Below are positions 1 through 5,549 of a stretch of DNA of 5,549 nt, in pieces (the first letter of the stretch is position 1; each line of letters starts with the position of its first letter). The translations under genes were made by a program, and so were the position numbers. Under the pieces are notes generated by a model that was given only the letters and a program-made list of their open reading frames with translations, searched no databases and had not been told where the DNA came from. Origin of the DNA: JAVBQU01 sp031548675 (GTDB taxonomy: Bacteria; Bacteroidota; Bacteroidia; Bacteroidales; P3); assembly GCA_031548675.1 (NCBI GenBank), contig JAVBQU010000161.1:1-5549 (forward strand). Reading direction: 5' to 3'.

Positions 1-1737
1 TATGTTTGCGAATTAAAATACGATGGTGTAGCTATCGGCATAAATTATGTAGATGGTATTTTGCATCAGGCGGTTACCCGTGGCGATGGGGTACAGGGCG
101 ATGATGTAACAGCAAATGTAAAAACTATCCGGACTATTCCCCTTAAACTACATGGTGATTTCCCTGCCGATTTCGAAATAAGGGGCGAAATTATGCTGCC
201 CCATAAAGCTTTCGAAGCCATGAATGCGGAGCGTATCGAAGACGGACAAACACCTTTTGCCAATCCGCGTAACGCCGCATCCGGAAGCCTTAAAATGCAA
301 GACCCCAAAGAAGTTGCCAAGCGTGGTTTAGATTGCTTCTTGTATTTCTTATTAGGAAATAATTTACCCTCTACTTCTCATTATACCAATGTTGAACATA
401 CTGGTGATTGGGGTTTTAAACCTCCCAAACACATTAAAAAATGCAGCAGTATAGATGAAGTTTGGCAGTTTATCCAACATTGGGATAAAGAACGCCATAA
501 CCTGCCTTTCGATATTGATGGGATTGTTATTAAAGTAGATAGAATAGATTTGTGGGACACTTTGGGTTTTACCGCCAAATCTCCCCGCTGGGCTATAGCT
601 TATAAATTTAAAGCGGAGCAAGCTAGAACCCGTCTTTTATCTATCGATTTTCAAGTAGGGCGAACAGGAGCTATTACACCTGTTGCCAACCTGAAACCTG
701 TACCCTTAGCAGGAACAACTGTAAAACGGGCGTCCCTGCACAATGCGGATATTATCGAAAAATTGGATATACGCATTGGCGATACGGTTTTGGTTGAAAA
801 AGGCGGAGAAATTATTCCTAAAATTGTGGGCATAGACCCTGCGGAGCGGGAATTATTTTCAGAACCCTTTATCTATATAAGTCATTGTCCCGAATGCGGA
901 ACAGAATTAATTCGTACCGAGGGAGAAGCCCATCATTATTGCCCTAATGAAGATGAGTGTCCTCCCCAGATTAAAGGGAAGCTCGAACATTTTATCAGCC
1001 GAAAAGCCATGAATATAGATAGCTTGGGCGAAGGAAAAATAGAACTGATGTTTGATAAAAATCTGGTACATAATATTTCCGATTTGTATGATTTACAATA
1101 TGAAAACCTAATCGGACTTGAAAAAGTAATCGAGAATGATACTAAAGCCAAAAAAGTAAGCTTTCAGGAAAAAACGGTAAAAAATATTTTGACAGGTATA
1201 GAAAATTCTAAACAAGTTCCTTTCGAAAGAGTACTTTTTGCTTTAGGAATACGCTTTGTAGGTGAAACGGTGGCTAAAACCTTAGCCAAATATTTTAAGA
1301 ATATAGAAACGCTTCAAAAAGCTGCATTCGAAGAACTGATAGAAGTAGATGAAATAGGCGGAAAAATAGCAGAAAGCATTGTTAAGTATTTTCAAGAGCC
1401 TAAACATATCAAGATTATCGACCGTTTACAAAAAGCAGGCTTGCAATTCAGCTACATAGAAGACAGCTCCATAGAACGCACCAACCAATTAGAAGGAAAA
1501 TCTTTTGTAGTAAGTGGTGTATTCCGTCGCTCGAGAGACGAAATCAAGCATTTGATTGAAATCAACGGAGGCAAAAATGTATCCGGTATATCAGCTAAAA
1601 CCGATTATGTATTGGCTGGTGATAAAATGGGACCCGAAAAACTAAAAAAAGCCAGCCAGCTTAATATCCCGATTTTAGGAGAAGAAGATTTTGAAAAAAT
1701 GATAGCGTTTGAACGTTCAAACGTTATAACGCAATAA
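1..1737 (+). CDS. ligA: NAD-dependent DNA ligase LigA, 5'-truncated by the window edge
   Basis: Seals nicks in DNA during replication and repair, using NAD+ to adenylate its active-site lysine. The reading frame is open from base 1, giving 578 residues. About 110 N-terminal residues (domain Ia and the start of the adenylation domain) lie outside the window. In fragment numbering, the catalytic motif ELKYDG has its lysine at residue 6, followed by TRGDG, EIRGE (59-63), NPRNAASG (88-95) and DIDGIVIKVD (171-180), which complete the nucleotidyltransferase domain. An OB fold spans about 210-285. A zinc finger has Cys296, 299, 314 and 320, the C-x2-C-x14-C-x5-C spacing typical of the family. Helix-hairpin-helix repeats span about 325-490 and a BRCT domain about 497-568. 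All expected motifs in the visible part are intact. A TTG at 61 is internal and not the start. The last ten residues after the BRCT domain are encoded by a palindromic stretch. truA follows after 25 nt on the same strand. Confidence 0.98.
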   Translation, partial: YVCELKYDGVAIGINYVDGILHQAVTRGDGVQGDDVTANVKTIRTIPLKLHGDFPADFEIRGEIMLPHKAFEAMNAERIEDGQTPFANPRNAASGSLKMQDPKEVAKRGLDCFLYFLLGNNLPSTSHYTNVEHTGDWGFKPPKHIKKCSSIDEVWQFIQHWDKERHNLPFDIDGIVIKVDRIDLWDTLGFTAKSPRWAIAYKFKAEQARTRLLSIDFQVGRTGAITPVANLKPVPLAGTTVKRASLHNADIIEKLDIRIGDTVLVEKGGEIIPKIVGIDPAERELFSEPFIYISHCPECGTELIRTEGEAHHYCPNEDECPPQIKGKLEHFISRKAMNIDSLGEGKIELMFDKNLVHNISDLYDLQYENLIGLEKVIENDTKAKKVSFQEKTVKNILTGIENSKQVPFERVLFALGIRFVGETVAKTLAKYFKNIETLQKAAFEELIEVDEIGGKIAESIVKYFQEPKHIKIIDRLQKAGLQFSYIEDSSIERTNQLEGKSFVVSGVFRRSRDEIKHLIEINGGKNVSGISAKTDYVLAGDKMGPEKLKKASQLNIPILGEEDFEKMIAFERSNVITQ

Positions 1738-1742
1738 CGTTT
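1706..1742. repeat. Overlapping palindromes spanning the ligA stop codon
   Basis: Three overlapping symmetric sequences lie here. A perfect 18-bp palindrome, CGTTTGAACGTTCAAACG, occupies 1706-1723. A 10-bp palindrome, CGTTATAACG, occupies 1722-1731. A 9-bp inverted repeat, AAACGTTAT (1719-1727) and ATAACGTTT (1734-1742), has a 6-nt loop and contains the ligA stop codon (1735-1737) in its right arm. The hexamer AACGTT occurs three times in 30 bp (1712, 1720, 1736). No T-run follows, so this is a poor intrinsic terminator and truA is probably still read through. It may be a processing or attenuation hairpin, a protein-binding site, or leftover replication-slippage sequence. The symmetry is seen directly; any function is inference. 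Confidence 0.6.
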
Positions 1743-1762
1743 ATCATTCATAACTTAAAGAC

Positions 1763-2518
1763 ATGCGGTATTTCATTAAATTAGCTTATAACGGTAAAAA
1801 CTATCACGGCTGGCAGATGCAGGACAATGCATCCAGTGTACAAGAAACTTTAGTTTTTGTTTTTTCGAAGCTATTGCACGAAGAAATAGAAATTACCGGA
1901 TGCGGAAGAACCGATACAGGTGTACATGCTTCTTTATTTTATGCGCATTTCGACAGCGAAAAATTTGATATTGAGCATAAATCCGATTTTATACAAAAAG
2001 CCAATAGTTTCTTACAAGCCGATATTGTAATATTCGATATCTTTCCGGTTATTGCAGATGCACATGCCCGCTTCGATGCCCTTTCGAGGACTTATCAATA
2101 CCATTTGGCAATGGAAAAAAATCCGTTTAAATCCGAATTTACCTATCGCTGTCATGTAAATTTGGATGTAGAATTGATGAACAAAGCCTTGCCTATCTTG
2201 TTTGAATATCAAGATTTTTCTTGTTTTTCGAAATCCGAAACACAAACCAAAACCAACAATTGCCGGATTATGCTTGCCCGATGGGAAAGAAAAGATGACG
2301 AATTGATTTTTACCATCCAAGCTGATCGTTTTCTCCGCAATATGGTTCGGGCTATTGTAGGCACATGGTTAGAATTAGGCAAACATCGTATTGGGCTTGA
2401 TGATATTCATCATATTATTCAAAGCAAAAATCGTTCCAAAGCAGGTACTTCTGTTCCGGCTCAGGCACTCTTTTTGGTAGATGTAGATTATGATTTTGAC
2501 AAATTACGGGTTTTGTAA
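1763..2518 (+). CDS. truA: tRNA pseudouridine(38-40) synthase TruA
   Basis: Converts uridines 38-40 in the anticodon stem-loop of many tRNAs to pseudouridine; a soluble, dimeric cytoplasmic enzyme. The 251-residue length is normal for the family. The N-terminus has the typical YNGKNYHGWQ (9-18). The catalytic aspartate is Asp51 in GCGRTDTGVHA (46-56). HARFDA (101-106) and the RTYQYH segment (Arg109, Tyr111) line the active site in characterised members, and the C-terminal half has DFSCFSK (151-157) and ADRFLRNMVR (187-196). No key residue is missing. The ATG at 1763 is chosen because it begins directly with the conserved MRYFIKLAYNG start and has a weak purine-rich stretch (TTAAAG) just upstream. 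It lies 25 nt after ligA without a clear terminator, so the two are probably co-transcribed. Confidence 0.97.
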   Translation: MRYFIKLAYNGKNYHGWQMQDNASSVQETLVFVFSKLLHEEIEITGCGRTDTGVHASLFYAHFDSEKFDIEHKSDFIQKANSFLQADIVIFDIFPVIADAHARFDALSRTYQYHLAMEKNPFKSEFTYRCHVNLDVELMNKALPILFEYQDFSCFSKSETQTKTNNCRIMLARWERKDDELIFTIQADRFLRNMVRAIVGTWLELGKHRIGLDDIHHIIQSKNRSKAGTSVPAQALFLVDVDYDFDKLRVL

Positions 2519-2590
2519 AAGATGACGAGAAACATGAATGCGAAGTCTTGAAACAAAACGTACAATTTATTAATCCTTAATCTAACAAAA

Positions 2591-2977
2591 ATGATACAAA
2601 GTAAAAATCCCGTTAATTGGTTTGAGATTTATGTGGACGATATTAAGCGAGCCCAAAAATTTTATGAAACCGTATTGAATGTCCAAATGATTGATTTACC
2701 GATGCCGGAAGGAGAAATGTCGAAAATGGTCGCATTTCCTTGGGCAGACGATGCTCCCAACGCAAGCGGATCTTTGGTACAAATGCAGCAAATGAAAGCC
2801 GGAGGCAATAGCACCGTGGTTTATTTTACCTGCGATGATTGTGCAGTAGAACAAAGCCGTGTAGAAAAAGCCGGAGGAAAGATTTTGCAACCCAAATTTG
2901 CTATCGGAGAACATGGCTTTTGCAGCTGGTGCATCGATACCGAAGGAAATTATTTTGGATTACACTCCATGAAATAG
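2591..2977 (+). CDS. VOC-family (glyoxalase/bleomycin-resistance fold) protein, substrate unknown
   Basis: A 128-residue soluble protein with the two-module beta-alpha-beta-beta-beta layout of the vicinal oxygen chelate superfamily. Module 1 is about residues 5-65, opening with NWFEIYVDDIKRAQKFYE. Module 2 is about 72-128, with VYFTCDDC, a SRVEKAGGKI helix end, and the closing strand DTEGNYFGLHSMK. Glu12 occupies the position often used as a metal ligand at the start of module 1. The short form resembles proteins loosely annotated as lactoylglutathione lyase-like in Bacteroidota, but nothing here identifies a substrate and I would not call it glyoxalase I. An oddity is two CxxC pairs, Cys81/84 and Cys111/114. 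The start at 2591 has an A-rich leader (TCTAACAAAA) directly upstream, usual for this phylum. The 72-nt gap after truA holds no promoter I can defend, so independent transcription is possible but unproven. Convergent with mqnD. Confidence 0.88.
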   Translation: MIQSKNPVNWFEIYVDDIKRAQKFYETVLNVQMIDLPMPEGEMSKMVAFPWADDAPNASGSLVQMQQMKAGGNSTVVYFTCDDCAVEQSRVEKAGGKILQPKFAIGEHGFCSWCIDTEGNYFGLHSMK

Positions 2978-2990
2978 AAAATCTATAATT

Positions 2991-3120
2991 AAAAGAGGTT
3001 GCCTATAAAGACAAAAACGTCACTGCGAGGAGGAACGACGAAGCAGTCTGCAAATAATCAAACAGATTGCTTCGCCTACGGCAGCAATGACGAAATAGTG
3101 CCTTTCAGTCAACCTCTTTT
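2991..3120. terminator. Likely bidirectional terminator: long hairpin between convergent genes
   Basis: Perfect 11-bp inverted repeats AAAAGAGGTTG (2991-3001) and CAACCTCTTTT (3110-3120) bracket the intergenic space. Pairing continues imperfectly inwards for roughly another dozen bases, for example AAAG (3007-3010) with CTTT (3102-3105). Either strand ends in CCTCTTTT, so the stem-plus-U arrangement works in both directions. It begins 13 nt after the VOC stop codon and 7 nt after the mqnD stop codon, as expected for a shared terminator of convergent genes. The loop is unusually long because a separate 75-bp palindromic element sits in it. The arms are seen directly; terminator activity is inferred, and the four-T tract is short. 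Confidence 0.6.
3018..3092. repeat. Palindromic intergenic repeat element (REP/MITE-like), non-coding
   Basis: A 75-bp imperfect palindrome. The ends CGTCACTGC (3018-3026) and GCAATGACG (3084-3092) pair at 8 of 9 positions. The inner arms CGAAGCAGTCTG (3039-3050) and CAGATTGCTTCG (3063-3074) pair at 11 of 12, with one G-T, around the 12-nt loop 3051-3062. The middle of the two arms is unequal in length and poorly paired. The pattern of GTCATTGCGAG at one end and GCAATGAC at the other, with GAAGCAATCTG and CAGATTGCTTCG inside, matches a type of dispersed intergenic palindrome I recall from many bacterial genomes, including Bacteroidota. It is richer in G+C than the sequence around it. No open reading frame or obvious target-site duplication was seen. 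Copy number cannot be judged from one window. Confidence 0.72.
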
Positions 3121-3127
3121 CGATTTA

Positions 3128-3928
3128 TCAACCCATACCCAGCTTTGAAGCTTCGTTACATAAAACCTCTATCGCTTTTCTGCCTTTTTCGCCTAATTCC
3201 AAAGAATAGGGTGTTACATACAATTCAATATGTTTTCGGGTAATTTCGGGAGACATATTTTGAGCATGTTCTTTGATAAAACTTGCAGATGATTCCGGAT
3301 TGGCAAAAGCATATTCAATACTTTTGTGCAATACACGGTTTAGTTTTTCAATAACATCCTGCGGAAGCGTATTTTGGGCGACAATACCGCCTAAAGGAAT
3401 TAATTGTCCGGTTTTTCGGGTCCAAACTTCACCCAAATCTGCAATCTTTACAAGTCCCTTTTCATGGTATGTAAAACGGTTTTCGTGAATAATCACTCCG
3501 GCATCAACTCTTTCATCCAAAACAGCCTGCTCTATATCAGAAAATAGAATTTCCTGTTTTTGCTTTATTTCCGGATAGCAAAGCGACAGTAATAAATTGG
3601 CGGTTGTATATATGCCCGGAATAGCCACTACGGCATCTTGCTTTATGTCCAAAGTTTTTGCAATAAATAAAGGACCCACATTTTCGCCCATAGCACTACC
3701 GGATTCGAGCAAAATATAATTTTTCAACAGATATAAATAAGCATGAAAGCTTACCTTGCTTACATCTAATGCATTATTTAAAGCTAAATGATTAAGCTCT
3801 TCAACATCGCATATCGTTAGGTTAAATTCCAAACCCTCCGTATCAATTTTGTGATGCACCATAGCATCAAACATAAAGGTATCGTTGGGGCAAGGGGAGA
3901 AGCCTAATTTTAGTTTTTGTGGTCTCAT
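3128..3928 (-). CDS. mqnD: 1,4-dihydroxy-6-naphthoate synthase MqnD (futalosine menaquinone pathway)
   Basis: Converts cyclic dehypoxanthine futalosine to 1,4-dihydroxy-6-naphthoate, the precursor of the menaquinone head group, in the cytoplasm. The 266 residues form one periplasmic-binding-protein-like two-lobed fold without a signal peptide. Diagnostic segments are GFSPCPNDTFMF (9-20), CDVEELNHLA (40-49), DVSKVSFHAY (55-64), SGSAMGENVGPLF (76-88), IPGIYTTANLLL (103-114) and GVIIHENRFTY (144-154). His148 in the last segment corresponds to the histidine proposed as catalytic in the Thermus enzyme. SPCPND and the conserved histidine separate MqnD from the related MqnA. The start is fixed by a 4-nt ATGA overlap with the mqnB stop codon, implying translational coupling. 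The stop is followed within 7 nt by the large intergenic hairpin. All expected motifs are present. Confidence 0.95.
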   Translation of the reverse strand: MRPQKLKLGFSPCPNDTFMFDAMVHHKIDTEGLEFNLTICDVEELNHLALNNALDVSKVSFHAYLYLLKNYILLESGSAMGENVGPLFIAKTLDIKQDAVVAIPGIYTTANLLLSLCYPEIKQKQEILFSDIEQAVLDERVDAGVIIHENRFTYHEKGLVKIADLGEVWTRKTGQLIPLGGIVAQNTLPQDVIEKLNRVLHKSIEYAFANPESSASFIKEHAQNMSPEITRKHIELYVTPYSLELGEKGRKAIEVLCNEASKLGMG

Positions 3929-4581
3929 GCTGATAATTCCTTTAATATTTCTTGTAACGCCTCATTAAGATTATTTACTGCCAATGGAATATTCCATTTT
4001 TTAGTATCCTGTTCTTCTACATAATTAGATATGCTGCGAATTTGCAGACAGGGAATATTTTCTTGCCGGCAGGCATACATTACAGCAGCACCTTCCATAC
4101 TTTCGGTGTGGGGTATATAAGAAAGTTTTTCTAAAACTTCTTTTCGTAAATTATTGGTTGTATTTACTGTAATTCCATTTACCTTAAGTAACGAATGAAG
4201 TTTTTGAGAACCTGGAACTCCGGTATTTTCAAAATAAATATCCTCTTTTCTCATCACTTGTTTTTCAATAAATGAAGAAAAAACACCATTTTGTATTTTC
4301 CCTAATTCTACAAAACCATCTTGGCTTACATGAACTACCTCTCCAATAGAAATATCGGATTGAAAACATCCGGCAATTCCGGCATTGATAACCCAATCGT
4401 ATGAGTTATTTAGATACTTTCCTAAATAATAGGATGCCGCCGGAATTCCGATACCTGTAATAAGTACATCAATATGCGGATGGGCTGTAGTGTATAACTT
4501 CTTTTCATTGCATACTGTTTGCAGATAAGAAAGGGTAGGAGCTATTTCCAAAGCTGTTGCCGAAACCAAAAGAATTTTCAT
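3925..4581 (-). CDS. mqnB: Futalosine hydrolase MqnB
   Basis: A nucleosidase of the purine nucleoside phosphorylase/MTAN superfamily that removes the purine base from futalosine-type intermediates to give dehypoxanthine futalosine, upstream of MqnC and MqnD. The 218 residues begin MKILLVSATALEIAP, where Glu12 matches the catalytic glutamate position of MTAN. LITGIGIPAASYYLG (40-54) and NAGIAGCF (66-73) form the nucleoside site, SMEGAAV (161-167) supplies the ribose-contacting Glu163, and RSISNYVE (182-189) has Asn186 where MTAN has its catalytic Asp, as in other futalosine hydrolases. Adjacency to mqnD supports the assignment over a generic MTAN. The frame stays open upstream to an ATG at 4665, but that would overlap the preceding gene by 59 nt and add 28 unconserved residues, so 4581 is preferred. 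It lies 25 nt after the SIMPL gene, so co-transcription is plausible. Confidence 0.93.
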   Translation of the reverse strand: MKILLVSATALEIAPTLSYLQTVCNEKKLYTTAHPHIDVLITGIGIPAASYYLGKYLNNSYDWVINAGIAGCFQSDISIGEVVHVSQDGFVELGKIQNGVFSSFIEKQVMRKEDIYFENTGVPGSQKLHSLLKVNGITVNTTNNLRKEVLEKLSYIPHTESMEGAAVMYACRQENIPCLQIRSISNYVEEQDTKKWNIPLAVNNLNEALQEILKELSA

Positions 4582-4606
4582 TCCAAATCGATTTATTACA
4601 TTTTCA

Positions 4607-5305
4607 TTATTGAATGCTGAAACGGGCAATAATACTGTAAGAAACCTTGAGCTTTTGAAAATCAATACCGTTATTTACAGGTGGAGCTTCGTACTCATAT
4701 TTGTTGGCATCGTAAAGTGCTTTCAATTCGTACGGACGTTCAATATTATTAATTTGCTCCTGAATATAAATGAGTTTATTCAGTTTGCGGTTTTCACCTG
4801 CCACCAAATTATCAGCTTTCAAACGGGCTTTCTTTACAGCTTCCTGTTCCACTTCTTTTTTAAATTCATCCATTTTAGAATAGTCTATTTTACTTAAATA
4901 GATATTCGAAACGCCTAAAGTATCTAATTTATCACATACCTTTTCTACTAAATCTATGCTGGTCAGCTTCAATAAATAACTTTTTTCCTGATACATATTG
5001 CGGCTTCTCCGCCACCAGTTCCAATTGCTGCCCGATACGTTGGTTATGGTTAAATCCTTTTGGGTATCAATTTTCAAATTCTGCAAAGTTGATAACAGTT
5101 TTTGTTCTAAACTTTTTATAGACTCTTTATTTCGGCTATTATATTCGCTCAGATTGATAGCCAGATAAAAAATATCGGGAGCTATTTCTTTTTCGGCACT
5201 GCCCACTACTTCTATATAAGAATTAGTAGGATTATTTTCATTTTTAGAACAGCAAGAACCCAGCAATAAGCCCATCCCTGCAACGGCAATTATTAATTTT
5301 TTCAT
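4607..5305 (-). CDS. SIMPL-domain (DUF541) predicted lipoprotein
   Basis: A 232-residue envelope protein of unknown molecular function. The N-terminus MKKLIIAVAGMGLLLGSC is a lipoprotein signal peptide with lipobox Leu15-Gly16-Ser17-Cys18 and a second cysteine next to it. After a short Asn-rich linker, the SIMPL domain starts at about residue 29 with YIEVVGSAEKEIAPD, the family's signature opening. It ends with the helix EAVKKARLKADNLVAGENRK and a strand ending in IYIQEQ. A basic/aromatic patch, NWNWWRRSR, lies at 94-102. The SIMPL fold resembles the BP26/OMP28 family of oligomeric periplasmic proteins; no enzymatic role is established. The start at 5305 is chosen because the signal peptide begins there and an A-rich leader precedes it. 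An in-frame ATG at 5407 would run into the upstream gene's stop and bury the signal peptide. mqnB follows after 25 nt. Confidence 0.87.
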   Translation of the reverse strand: MKKLIIAVAGMGLLLGSCCSKNENNPTNSYIEVVGSAEKEIAPDIFYLAINLSEYNSRNKESIKSLEQKLLSTLQNLKIDTQKDLTITNVSGSNWNWWRRSRNMYQEKSYLLKLTSIDLVEKVCDKLDTLGVSNIYLSKIDYSKMDEFKKEVEQEAVKKARLKADNLVAGENRKLNKLIYIQEQINNIERPYELKALYDANKYEYEAPPVNNGIDFQKLKVSYSIIARFSIQ

Positions 5306-5366
5306 ATGATTATTTTTTAATTTCAAGATTTTAGTGAATCGGTAAATAGCTAATAATATTGTGTTA

Positions 5367-5381
5367 AGTACAGTTTGTACT
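5367..5381. promoter_or_regulatory. Operator-like dyad upstream of the SIMPL lipoprotein gene
   Basis: A perfect 6-bp inverted repeat, AGTACA-GTT-TGTACT, sits in the 98-nt space between the TonB-like gene's stop (5404) and the SIMPL start (5305), about 60 nt upstream of that start. No T-run follows on either strand, so it is a poor terminator; a short dimeric repressor or activator site is more natural. The half-sites resemble the TACA/TGTA arms of BlaI/CopY-type operators, but the spacer is 3 nt instead of the usual 2. I could not place a convincing Bacteroidota promoter (TTG / TAnnTTTG) next to it. The dyad is seen directly; a regulatory role is inference, and a dyad this short can occur by chance. 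Confidence 0.35.
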
Positions 5382-5403
5382 ATATTTTTATTGTAACTTA
5401 AAA

Positions 5404-5549
5404 TCAATAGGTATCATAAAATAGGTTAGAAACTTCCTTACCATTTTGTTTTCCCGGAATCCATGTTGGCATCATTTTTACTATACGCACAACTTCGTCG
5501 CTAAGCAATTGATTCGGACTCTTTTTGACTGCTATATCAGAAATAGCTC
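5404..5549 (-). CDS. TonB-family energy transducer, C-terminal fragment (5' part outside window)
   Basis: Only the last 47 codons and the TGA stop are in the window; the gene continues past the right edge. The fragment reads ...SDEVVRIVKMMPTWIPGK then QNGKEVSNLFYDTY. This matches the end of a TonB C-terminal domain, in which an amphipathic helix precedes the pattern P-x-W-x-PG-x-x-x-G-K-x-V followed by the last beta strand. Such domains span the periplasm and pass proton-motive energy to outer-membrane TonB-dependent transporters. Bacteroidota carry many divergent copies, including some fused to sensor or peptidase domains, so the missing N-terminus could be more than a simple TonB anchor. 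It is on the same strand as the SIMPL gene, 98 nt upstream of it, so it may or may not share its transcript. The usual hydrophobic last strand (of the V-x-F-x-x-P-I-x-F type) is replaced here by NLFYDTY. Confidence 0.8.
   Translation of the reverse strand, partial: AISDIAVKKSPNQLLSDEVVRIVKMMPTWIPGKQNGKEVSNLFYDTY

Noticed and set aside
61..63. TTG as the start codon of the ligase gene
   Set aside because: The frame is open back to base 1 and encodes the catalytic KYDG motif before this codon, so the gene is truncated by the window edge and does not start here.
1722..1742. An intrinsic terminator between ligA and truA
   Set aside because: The 9-bp stem is A+T-rich and followed by TATCATTCATAAC, not by a T-run, and truA starts only 21 nt later.
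2519..2590. A Bacteroidota-type promoter for the VOC gene
   Set aside because: A TTG occurs at 2548-2550, but no TAnnTTTG-like element is found at the proper distance; TAATCCTT at 2571 matches poorly.
4582..4665. An N-terminal extension of MqnB from an ATG at 4665
   Set aside because: The extra 28 residues are antisense-free overlap with the 3' end of the SIMPL gene in another frame and show no MqnB similarity. MKILLVSATALEIAP at 4581 is the family's natural start.
4610..4897. A 95-codon plus-strand open frame antisense to the SIMPL gene
   Set aside because: It is Phe/Ile-rich, as expected from the complement of a Lys/Glu/Asn-rich gene, has no recognisable domain, and lies wholly inside a well-supported gene. 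Other long opposite-strand frames inside ligA, truA, the VOC gene and mqnD were dropped for the same reason.
5367..5381. A BlaI/MecI/CopY operator
   Set aside because: Those operators use TACA-N2-TGTA, whereas here the spacer is 3 nt, and no regulator, beta-lactamase or copper gene is nearby. It is reported only as an unassigned dyad.
5306..5407. An extended start at 5407 for the SIMPL lipoprotein
   Set aside because: It would put 34 residues in front of a clear lipoprotein signal peptide and run through the intergenic dyad into the TonB-like gene's stop codon.

Overview
This window is ordinary housekeeping DNA from a member of the Bacteroidota. That assignment rests on the A+T-rich composition, A-rich leaders in place of strong Shine-Dalgarno sites (the VOC and SIMPL genes are the clearest cases), Bacteroidota-flavoured protein sequences (LigA BRCT, the short VOC protein, a SIMPL lipoprotein and a TonB C-terminus with the PTWIPGKQNGK pattern), and two genes of the futalosine menaquinone pathway. 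Within the phylum that pathway points away from classical Bacteroides and towards lineages such as Chitinophagales, Sphingobacteriales or Cytophagales, but this is a weak inference. No mobile-element genes, CRISPR array, tRNA or rRNA were seen.

Layout. Positions 1-2977 are transcribed rightwards: a 5'-truncated NAD-dependent DNA ligase (ligA), then truA 25 nt downstream, then after a 72-nt gap a small VOC/glyoxalase-fold protein. Positions 3128-5549 are transcribed leftwards. In transcription order these are the 3' end of a TonB-family protein gene (cut by the right edge), a SIMPL-domain (DUF541) predicted lipoprotein, mqnB (futalosine hydrolase) and mqnD (1,4-dihydroxy-6-naphthoate synthase). 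The two mqn genes overlap by 4 nt (ATGA). The two blocks converge on a 150-nt intergenic region that is almost entirely one large hairpin. Its outer arms look like a bidirectional terminator, and a 75-bp palindromic repeat element is nested in its loop.

How the genes relate. MqnB and MqnD act at separate steps of one pathway: MqnB removes the base from (aminodeoxy)futalosine-type intermediates, MqnC (not in the window) cyclises the product, and MqnD makes 1,4-dihydroxy-6-naphthoate for menaquinone. LigA (nick sealing) and TruA (tRNA pseudouridylation) are core information-processing enzymes with no evident link to their neighbours. The SIMPL and TonB-like proteins are envelope proteins that happen to lie upstream of mqnB on the same strand.

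I found no convincing undescribed system. The items most worth a second look are the nested hairpin/repeat at 2991-3120, two CxxC pairs in the VOC protein, overlapping palindromes across the ligA stop codon, and an operator-like dyad upstream of the SIMPL gene.
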